DNA from: Kiritimatiellia bacterium
GTDB taxonomy: Bacteria; Verrucomicrobiota; Kiritimatiellia; RFP12; UBA1067
Reading direction: 5' to 3'
Assembly: GCA_017525225.1 (NCBI GenBank)
Contig: JAFXTB010000053.1
Coordinates: 1-42,088, forward strand
DNA length: 42,088 bases
Numbering within the stretch: position 1 is the stretch's first letter; every line of letters starts with the position of its first letter. Shown here piece by piece: positions 32,971-40,130 of the stretch. The translations under genes were made by a program, and so were the position numbers. Under the pieces are notes generated by a model. That model searched no databases, was not told the DNA's origin, and worked only from the letters and a program-made list of their open reading frames with translations.

Positions 32971-34808
32971 TGAGAGCTGTCCAGGTACTCGCCATTCTCC
33001 CGCTTGTCGCCTTCGCCGCCGCGCGGGAGAGGTTGAGTTTCGACGCTGCGACGAATTCCGCGCCTGCCGCCGCCGCCTACATCGCCCCAGAGAATCTGGT
33101 TCTTTATAGGATGCGGTATCCAGACGGCTCCTATAGGGAGTTTGAGCACAACTTCGACAATCCCGACATCCTCTACAGCGTCGGGGGCTGGCGTGGCCGC
33201 GTGAAGGGGCGTAGGATATTCGTGAGGTCCGGCAAGAACTTAGAGGGCGGGCGCGCGGAGTTCGTGTTCGACAGAGGTCGCCTTGTGTCGTTCTCCCAGA
33301 AGGGCAAGACGATTGAATTCCCGTACGATGCTCCCCGCCCGCTCGCGGGAACTGTCCCCCCATACCACTTCGGCGAGGAATGGATGACGGACCCTGTCGC
33401 CGTCAAGAAGGCCGCCCAGGGCAAGAGGCGCGCGGTGGTGGACGCCAAGGTCATGAAGGTGTACAAGGGGAAGTGGAAGGGGAGCGGACGCTTCAGATGG
33501 CCTTTCCCAAACCCCAACGAGAACGGCTGTCTCTACGCCTCGTTCGCCCTCTTGTCATGCTTTCTTTTCTTCGCGGGCCGGCGCTGGCTCAATGTGCTGG
33601 GCGGTGGGCTTTTCCTGGCCTCCTGCATCGCGCTGATCGCAACCGCTTCGCGCGGGTCTATCCTGGCGCTGGGGGTCGGCCTCGTCCCAGTGATGGCTCT
33701 CAAGGCCAAGACGCTGTTCAGGTCGAAATCGGCGTGGATACTCGCGGCGCTCGTGGTCGCCGCCGCCGTCGGATGGTTCTTCACGCATGATGCGCGCCTG
33801 TTCACGCGCGGATTCAAGGGGGCCTCGACCTGGTCGAATGACATCCGCATCGACATGTGGCGGGCCGCTCCCAAGATGATGGCCGAGGCGCCGGGGGGGT
33901 GGAACTTCGCGCACGTGGGCCGGGCCTACATGGACTGGTATCAACCGCTGGAGATCGTGGCGATGCCCGGCTCGTTGATGAACGAGCACCTCACGCGCCT
34001 TGTGGGCCATGGATGGGCAGGGCGATACGGCTATCTTTTAGCATGGTTCGCTGGGATTGGTCTCCTCGCTCTTGTGGCCTGGCGCACGAAGAACGCCGTG
34101 ACCCTGGGCATGTGGCTCATGTTCGCGGTTGCGGGATGGTTCAATCCCGTCTTCGCGCGAACTTCGCTATGGTATGTCCCGTGGACCTCAGCGGGAATCT
34201 GCCTCTTCTGGAAACCATGGCGGGGGCTACGCCCTCTGTGGCTCGCCAGTGTGGCTGGTGGTGCCGCGCTCGCGTCGGCGGTTGTGTGTGTTGCCATATA
34301 CCTTGCCGGGTCAGGTTCTTCCCCTCGCGGCTATCCAGTCCGCGCGGATGGCCATCGCGTCTTCGTGAAAGGCATGAACCCAAGCGTGTGGATAGTCGAT
34401 GACTGTAAGGCGCTCGGGGGTTATCTCGCGTGCAAGGAGATACGCGGCTGGTATGCAGCGCACCCGAGAACGACGTCCCTTGGCTATGTACGGGATGTGA
34501 AAGACCTTCCGGATGGCGTCCATCGCCTTGTTCTCGCCGGGCAGGCAGGTGACGATTGGCTGCGCATAGTGTCGTCAAGCCCGGACGCCCGCAAGAATCT
34601 TCCCAAGGAGGTTGTCTTCATCACTCCGCCTTTCCCGCCATCGGCGCTGCCGCAGGGACTTCTCGCCTCGTGCAAGGTCACGTTCGCGGTGGGCGAGTTC
34701 GTGGCGCAGTACGATTCGGAATACGACAAGCCTCCGCCATGGGTGAGGATCGTGCCGGGCATGGAGCTCTATCTGCCGGGATGGATGGAGCTGGCGGTTG
34801 GCCTGTAG
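32967..34808 (+). CDS. O-antigen ligase/polymerase (Wzy_C)-like membrane protein with unusual N-terminal domain
   Basis: A 613-residue protein. Residues 1-20 are a signal or membrane helix. Residues 21-175 are soluble, with strands such as VLYRMRYPDGSYREFEHNF. From 178 a set of about seven membrane helices carries the features of the O-antigen ligase/polymerase family: FPNPNENGCLYASFALL, ATASRGSILAL, then after a loop SNDIRIDMWRAAPKMMAEAP and MNEHLTRLVGHGWAGRYGY. Family members join glycans to lipid A, to each other, or to proteins (PglL-type). Usual members have five or so membrane helices before the PN motif; here a soluble domain replaces them. A further soluble domain (about 465-613) ends the protein. 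It overlaps the giant gene before it as ATGA, so it is coupled to surface-protein synthesis. Glycosylation of the neighbouring secreted proteins is a possibility, not shown. Confidence 0.6.
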   Translation: MMRAVQVLAILPLVAFAAARERLSFDAATNSAPAAAAYIAPENLVLYRMRYPDGSYREFEHNFDNPDILYSVGGWRGRVKGRRIFVRSGKNLEGGRAEFVFDRGRLVSFSQKGKTIEFPYDAPRPLAGTVPPYHFGEEWMTDPVAVKKAAQGKRRAVVDAKVMKVYKGKWKGSGRFRWPFPNPNENGCLYASFALLSCFLFFAGRRWLNVLGGGLFLASCIALIATASRGSILALGVGLVPVMALKAKTLFRSKSAWILAALVVAAAVGWFFTHDARLFTRGFKGASTWSNDIRIDMWRAAPKMMAEAPGGWNFAHVGRAYMDWYQPLEIVAMPGSLMNEHLTRLVGHGWAGRYGYLLAWFAGIGLLALVAWRTKNAVTLGMWLMFAVAGWFNPVFARTSLWYVPWTSAGICLFWKPWRGLRPLWLASVAGGAALASAVVCVAIYLAGSGSSPRGYPVRADGHRVFVKGMNPSVWIVDDCKALGGYLACKEIRGWYAAHPRTTSLGYVRDVKDLPDGVHRLVLAGQAGDDWLRIVSSSPDARKNLPKEVVFITPPFPPSALPQGLLASCKVTFAVGEFVAQYDSEYDKPPPWVRIVPGMELYLPGWMELAVGL

Positions 34809-34853
34809 CGGCGGTTTTGCAGGAGCTTTGTGGTTGAAGAAAGCGAGGTCTCC

Positions 34854-36851
34854 ATGAAGAAGTCCATATTGTCGCTGGCGATTGTGTGCTGCTTCTCCTC
34901 CGCGCTATTTGCGGGGGAGACGGCGAAGCTCGTGAAGACGCGCGCCGCCAAGGCCGCCGCAGTGACGCCTGGGAAGTGGCACGCAGACCTCTCCAAGGCG
35001 AAGTCGTACGCGGTGTCGAAAGGGGTGCCGCTGATCGCGGTGTGGTCCAACGGCGACAGCTGCGGCCACTGCGTGATGTTCGAGGCGGCCTGCAACTCGT
35101 CGACCTTCAAGACATGGATGGCGTCCAGCGGATGCGTGTTCGTGTTCGTCTATCCCGGGGATTCGGGCGGATCCGTCGGGGGGAGCGTATACAACTGGTG
35201 CTACAAGAGCCAGCCGCTGTTCCCGTTCGTCCGCGTGTACTGGCCAAAGGGCGGAGTGGACATCCGCGCCATGGGGGACACCATCGACGGCGGCGCCAGC
35301 GGGGCAACTGGGGGCAAGAAGGCCGTGTCGTGGTTCAAGGCGAAGCTCAAGAAGTTCAAGCCGGCCGCCACAGCGGCTTCGACGCCGGTGAAGCCGTACA
35401 CGATCAAGTTCGCGCCGAACGGGGCCACGAACGAGATGCCGTCGGCGGCCACAAAGGTCGGTGCTGCGTTCACGCTGCCCGCCAACTCGCTGATCCGCCC
35501 CGACTACTCTTTCGCCGGCTGGGCCAAGACGGCGACAGGCTCCGTCGCGTACAAGAACAAGGCGTCCGTGAAGAACCTCACCACCGTCTCGAACGGCGTG
35601 GTGACGCTGTACGCGAAATGGACGCGCACGACGTACCGCACATACTACACGGGGTTGAAGTACACCATAGCGATGTCCGACTGCAAGGGCTGGACGACCT
35701 CGTCCAAGGTGGCCGGCCTAAAGTGGAGCAAGTCATCCGGCAAATGGACAGGCACGCCGACGAAGGGCGGCACGTTCACCGTCAAGTTCAAGAAGGGCTC
35801 GTCGTCAAAGAGCCGCAAGATCGTCGTCGTGAAGGACGCAGTCATCTTCGCGGACGAGACGTCCTCTAGGCGCATCGCCGCAGCCGGAGAGCCATTGACG
35901 CTCAACCTTTCGCCGACGTCCTCCGCAGGCGCGCCCAAGTCTATATCCGTGACGGGGCTGCCTGACGGCCTCGTGTACGACAACGCCAGCGGCGTCGTCT
36001 CCGGTGCGTCGGAGAAGGTGGGAACCTTCAAGATAACGACCACCATCGTGTCGGCGGCCGGGCAGAAGCTCACGAGGACGTTCTCCCTTGAAATCGGAGT
36101 GCCGGACTGCTGCATAGGCACGTTCAACGGCTTCATAGGCTTCTTCGACGACAAGCGCCTCGACCCGCTCGACCTCTCGAACAGCGGGCTGTTCCGCCTG
36201 AATGCCCCCTCCAACGCGAACCTCTCCGCCAAGATCGTGACGGCGAAGGGCACGTATTCGTTCACCGGCCTGGGCTGGACCAAGAACGACGACGGCACGT
36301 ACACGGCCACGTTGGCCACGTCCGGCGGGAAGGATGCGCTGGTCTTCACCGTGAAGGACGCCGCCGCCGCAGAGTTCGGGCCGCTCGGCGCCTTCGTGCC
36401 CTCCTATGGAGTTTCGTACGAGATATACGCCCAGCGCTCGCGTTTCGCACAGGACGCCTCCGGCGAGTACGTGGACGACATGGTGAGGCAGACGATGCCG
36501 CGGATACTCGGCAAGTGGTACTTCAAGGCGTTCGCCGTGGACACGAAGTGGCAGTTCAAGTTCGCCACCTCGAAGACCGCCGACCTCACGCTTTCCGTCG
36601 CCGCCGACGGCACAGCCACCCTCGCCGGAAAGGTCGGCTCCTACAAGGTTAGCGCGTCCTCCGCCGTGTTCCTCTTCGAGGACTGCGTGGAGAAGGGCTA
36701 TGCCTGCGCCGAGTTCCCGGTGCCGATTACCGTGAACAAGGCGAAGAAGACGCTCGACATCTGGCTGACGCTTTGGTTCGACAGGGACAACAAGCACTTC
36801 AACCTGCGCTATGAGCACATCGGCGGAGCCGCCGTGGAGGCCTTTGAATGA
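34854..36851 (+). CDS. secreted thioredoxin-like protein with InlB-type repeat and Ig-like modules
   Basis: A 665-residue protein with signal peptide (MKKSILSLAIVCCFSSALFA). The thioredoxin-like domain (about 40-165) has CGHC at 70-73 and is a close paralogue of domain 1 of the 1518-residue protein, sharing GVPLIAVWSNG, CVMFE and CYKSQ, cis-Pro in FPFVRVYW and the same three extra Cys; similarity is visible at DNA level too. Then comes a Listeria-Bacteroides (InlB B) repeat (near 182-262, FAPNGATNEMP... FAGWAKT... VVTLYAKW), two Ig/He_PIG-like segments (KWTGTPTKGGTF; LPDGLVYDNASGVVSG), and a C-terminal module starting GTFNGFIGFF. ATG 34854 gives the signal peptide; a GTG at 34830 after AGGAG could add eight residues. 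It ends by overlapping the sugar-transferase gene. Confidence 0.8.
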   Translation: MKKSILSLAIVCCFSSALFAGETAKLVKTRAAKAAAVTPGKWHADLSKAKSYAVSKGVPLIAVWSNGDSCGHCVMFEAACNSSTFKTWMASSGCVFVFVYPGDSGGSVGGSVYNWCYKSQPLFPFVRVYWPKGGVDIRAMGDTIDGGASGATGGKKAVSWFKAKLKKFKPAATAASTPVKPYTIKFAPNGATNEMPSAATKVGAAFTLPANSLIRPDYSFAGWAKTATGSVAYKNKASVKNLTTVSNGVVTLYAKWTRTTYRTYYTGLKYTIAMSDCKGWTTSSKVAGLKWSKSSGKWTGTPTKGGTFTVKFKKGSSSKSRKIVVVKDAVIFADETSSRRIAAAGEPLTLNLSPTSSAGAPKSISVTGLPDGLVYDNASGVVSGASEKVGTFKITTTIVSAAGQKLTRTFSLEIGVPDCCIGTFNGFIGFFDDKRLDPLDLSNSGLFRLNAPSNANLSAKIVTAKGTYSFTGLGWTKNDDGTYTATLATSGGKDALVFTVKDAAAAEFGPLGAFVPSYGVSYEIYAQRSRFAQDASGEYVDDMVRQTMPRILGKWYFKAFAVDTKWQFKFATSKTADLTLSVAADGTATLAGKVGSYKVSASSAVFLFEDCVEKGYACAEFPVPITVNKAKKTLDIWLTLWFDRDNKHFNLRYEHIGGAAVEAFE

Positions 36852-38230
36852 TGCGGCCGGTCGCCCAGTCTCGCATCAGGGTGCTACTGCTGATGGTCGC
36901 GGACGTCGTCTGCATGGGCGCCGCATGGGCTTTCGTTGTATGGGGCTACCGCGCGGTGGGGCTCGGGCACTACAAGTTCGGCGCGGAGTTCTACCTGCAG
37001 CTCTGGCCCGCCGCCCTTGCCTTCGTTGCGCTCAACGCGCTCTTCCGCCTCTACCACGGGAACCTGTTCTATCCGGCTGCGCCGGTGTCGCCAGTGGAGG
37101 AGCTGCGTCGCCTGGCTGGAGCGTCCGTGATAACGCATCTGGGGGTGATCGCCTACCTCGTCCTCGCCTACCAGACCACCGAGCACTATTCGCGCGCCGT
37201 GATAGTCCTGTCGGGGTTGTTCACCGCGGCTCTGGCGCAGCCCGCACGCGATCTGGTACGCGCCGTCGCCCTGCGCCTCGGGGTGGCGCAGATACCTGTC
37301 GTGCTTGCCGGCTCCGGCGATGCCGCCCGCCGCGTGGCCGTGTCGCTCTCGGACGATCCCTATACCGGGTTCCGCGTTGTACGGACGTTTACGGACGATA
37401 ACCACGCCATCGTTCCCGAATCCCGCAAGCTCGGCGTACGCATCCTCCTAGCATGCCAGGACGACCGCCTCTTCCGCTGCCAGATGTCGGAATTCGTCAC
37501 CTGGTTCACCCAGATCGAGTACCTGACGTCGGCAGACACCTTTCCGATATATGGCGCGCAGACGGTTTCGTTCGACGGCATCTGCGGCCTCGAGATGGTC
37601 AACCAGCGCCGCATGGGGGCGCTGCGTACGGAGAAGTGGCTCCTTGACAAGACCCTGGCCGTGATGGCGTTCGTGTCGCTGCTGCCGTTCTTCGTGCTGA
37701 TACCCATCCTGATCAAGCTTACGAGCCGCGGTCCCGTGTTCTACCGCCAGAACAGGCTCGGCAGGAACGGCGTTCCCATCCGCGTGTGGAAGTTCAGGTC
37801 GATGTACGTGGATGCGGACGAGCGGCTGGAGAAGCTCCTCGCCTCCGACCCGGCGCGCAAGGCGGAGTGGGAGGCCAATTTCAAGCTTGCGGACGATCCG
37901 CGCGTGACGCCTTTCGGGAAGTTCCTCCGAAAGACGTCCATCGACGAGTTCCCGCAGCTTTTCAACGTCTTTGCCGGCGACATGGCGCTGGTGGGTCCCA
38001 GGCCGATAGTGGAGAAGGAGGTTCCTCTCTACGGGGCGGCCTACGCCACGTTCGCCTCGGTGGAACCTGGCATCACCGGGCTCTGGCAGGCTTCCGGGAG
38101 AAGCGGAACCGACTATGCCCGCCGTGTGGCCCTGGATACGTACTATGTACTCAACTGGTCGCCGTGGCTCGATCTCTGGATCATGAAGAAGACCGTAGGA
38201 GCGGTTCTTTTCATGCGTGGCGCATGCTGA
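36848..38230 (+). CDS. polyprenyl-phosphate sugar-1-phosphate transferase (WbaP/WcaJ-like)
   Basis: A 460-residue inner-membrane enzyme that starts glycan synthesis by moving a sugar phosphate from a nucleotide sugar to undecaprenyl phosphate. Four or five N-terminal membrane helices (residues 10-140) lead to a Rossmann-like middle domain (VPVVLAGSGDAARRVAVSLSDD-type region, near 145-230). The catalytic bacterial-sugar-transferase domain (about 262-460) shows SRGPVFYRQNRLGRNG, VWKFRSM, KTSIDEFPQLFNVFAGDM and LVGPRPIVEKEVP, then GITGLWQASGR. Length is typical of the long PGT form. ATGA overlap with the secreted-thioredoxin gene and the O-antigen-ligase-like gene two positions upstream place glycan assembly inside this operon. 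No other glycosyltransferases are in the window. Confidence 0.92.
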   Translation: MMRPVAQSRIRVLLLMVADVVCMGAAWAFVVWGYRAVGLGHYKFGAEFYLQLWPAALAFVALNALFRLYHGNLFYPAAPVSPVEELRRLAGASVITHLGVIAYLVLAYQTTEHYSRAVIVLSGLFTAALAQPARDLVRAVALRLGVAQIPVVLAGSGDAARRVAVSLSDDPYTGFRVVRTFTDDNHAIVPESRKLGVRILLACQDDRLFRCQMSEFVTWFTQIEYLTSADTFPIYGAQTVSFDGICGLEMVNQRRMGALRTEKWLLDKTLAVMAFVSLLPFFVLIPILIKLTSRGPVFYRQNRLGRNGVPIRVWKFRSMYVDADERLEKLLASDPARKAEWEANFKLADDPRVTPFGKFLRKTSIDEFPQLFNVFAGDMALVGPRPIVEKEVPLYGAAYATFASVEPGITGLWQASGRSGTDYARRVALDTYYVLNWSPWLDLWIMKKTVGAVLFMRGAC

Positions 38231-38241
38231 GGGAATTCGAA

Positions 38242-40092
38242 ATGGAGAAAAAAGAGATGAAGAAGGATGTGATTGCAGCGGCGGCGGTGGCCGCTTCGCT
38301 TGGTGCCGTGGGCGCACCGCAGAACGATGCTGTCTGCGCCGAAGGCTTCTCCGACGCTGTGAAGGCGCGTGCGCGCGAGTTCATCGAGAATCAGAGGTCG
38401 TTCCGCCTCGGCTTCCTGCCCACGGAACGCTCGAACCCAATCACCGCCTCGCTGGAACGCGACTTCAAGCGCTCGTTCATAGATGGCGTTGAATGCCTCC
38501 AGCGCGCGGACCGGCAGGTTCCGATCGCGATGCGGCATGTGGTGGTCTCGCCGGAATACAAGGCGCTTGTCGATGCCATGGAGTCCGCCCTCCGCTCCGA
38601 GAAGGGCCGCATCGTCTTCACCGGCTGCGGCGCAACGGGCCGCCTTTCCATACTGCTCGAGTCGATGTGGCGCGACTTCTTCTCGCGGCGCTCCGCGGAG
38701 CTGTCGCCCGACGAACTGCGCCTCGCGGACCGCGTACAGTCGATAATGACCGCCGGCGACTATGCGCTCATCAAGTCCGTAGAGTTCTTCGAGGACTACA
38801 CCGAAGGAGGCGCCCGCCAGACCGATGCGCTCGGCATCGGTCCCGGCGACGTGATCGTGGCGCTGAACGGCGGGGGCGAGTGCTCAACCATCCTCGGGTC
38901 GCTGATGCGCGGCGTGGAGCGCGGCGCGCGCGGCTTCATGAACGTCAACAACCCTGTCGAGCTTCTGCGAAAGATAGAGCGCAGCCGCGTGGCGATAGAC
39001 GATCCCCGCGTAACGGTGCTCGATCTCTATTGCGGATCCATGGCGCTTGCCGGATCCACCCGCATGCAGTCCACAAGCACCCAGCAGTTCATCTACTGCG
39101 CGGCCCTCGAGACGGCCCTTGCGCGCATCATGCCGCGTTTCGCCAAGGAGCTGCCAGAGGATTTCGTGGGTATGCTGGAGGATCTGCTGTCGTCCCTCGA
39201 GGCGCCATCTGGACGCAACGGGCTCGCCGCCGCGATCGCCTTCGAGAAGGGTGTGTACGACGTGGGCGGGCGCATTACGTATCTTGCGGACGACTGCATG
39301 CTGGACCTGTTCACCGACAATACCGAGCGTTCCCCCACGTTCATGCTTCCGCAGCTGTGCAGCTCCGATTGCAAGGACGGCGTGCAGAGCTGGGCGTTCG
39401 TCAAGAACCCCCTCTACTCCACGCCGGAATGCTGGCCGCGGATGTTCCGCCGCCAGCCGCGCTGCCTCGACGGCTTCTCCGGCGAGGACGCCCGGTCGCT
39501 CGGCATGCCGCAGCGGTTCATCGACAACCCTCCGAAGATCGGTTGCTCCGACCTGATGAAGTTCCTGATCGGCAACGAGCCTGCGCCCGAGCGCATCGCT
39601 GGATTCAAGCGGGCCGTGGCGGTCAAGTTCTGCGTGGGTGCGCCGAGCCGGGAGTTTGCGGCGGCGGCGGACAGGCTTGCGGCCGCCTGGCCCGAGCGCG
39701 TGACCTTCTTCATCGGCCCCGGCGGCGCCGCCGTGGACAAGGATGCGATCCATATCGACATCCCCATCCCCGATTCGCCCCTTGAGATGTGGAAGCACCT
39801 GGCCGTCAAGTTCGTCATCAACAACCTTTCCACCGGCACGATGGCCGCCATGGGGCGCGTGGCCGGAAACTACATGAGCTGGGTGTCGATATCGAACAAG
39901 AAGCTCATAGACCGCGGCTCTCGCCTCCTCCGCGATCTGGGGAACATCTCATACGAGGAGGCTGTCCACCGCCTTTTCGCGGCCGACGAGTGGATCGACT
40001 CGCAGGACTGGACCGGCAAGGAGCGTCCATGCGCCGTCCAGGTGGCGCTTGAACGAATCAGGCGTGCTTCTCCTGCACAGGGCCGGGAGTAG
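38242..40092 (+). CDS. double-SIS protein of the GCKR/MurQ family with signal-like N-terminus
   Basis: A 616-residue protein with two SIS (sugar isomerase) domains. The first has TERSNPITASL near 63 and FTGCGATGRLSIL near 130; the second has NLSTGTMAAMGRVAGNYM near 539 and KLIDRGSRLL, matching the MurQ C-terminal pattern. MurQ cleaves the lactyl ether of MurNAc-6-P, whereas the longer two-SIS GCKR proteins are glucokinase regulators; this length fits GCKR. The Glu expected after the GRL motif in MurQ is not obviously in place (LLESMW), so etherase activity is doubtful. The N-terminus from Met6 (MKKDVIAAAAVAASLGAVGA) looks like a signal peptide, odd for a family that binds phosphosugars. ATG 38242 follows GAGGG; ATG 38257 is an alternative. 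It lies 11 bases after the sugar transferase. Confidence 0.7.
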   Translation: MEKKEMKKDVIAAAAVAASLGAVGAPQNDAVCAEGFSDAVKARAREFIENQRSFRLGFLPTERSNPITASLERDFKRSFIDGVECLQRADRQVPIAMRHVVVSPEYKALVDAMESALRSEKGRIVFTGCGATGRLSILLESMWRDFFSRRSAELSPDELRLADRVQSIMTAGDYALIKSVEFFEDYTEGGARQTDALGIGPGDVIVALNGGGECSTILGSLMRGVERGARGFMNVNNPVELLRKIERSRVAIDDPRVTVLDLYCGSMALAGSTRMQSTSTQQFIYCAALETALARIMPRFAKELPEDFVGMLEDLLSSLEAPSGRNGLAAAIAFEKGVYDVGGRITYLADDCMLDLFTDNTERSPTFMLPQLCSSDCKDGVQSWAFVKNPLYSTPECWPRMFRRQPRCLDGFSGEDARSLGMPQRFIDNPPKIGCSDLMKFLIGNEPAPERIAGFKRAVAVKFCVGAPSREFAAAADRLAAAWPERVTFFIGPGGAAVDKDAIHIDIPIPDSPLEMWKHLAVKFVINNLSTGTMAAMGRVAGNYMSWVSISNKKLIDRGSRLLRDLGNISYEEAVHRLFAADEWIDSQDWTGKERPCAVQVALERIRRASPAQGRE

Positions 40093-40130
40093 CCAGATGG
40101 CTGTGAACGCGGGTTTGACATGCTGTCGCC

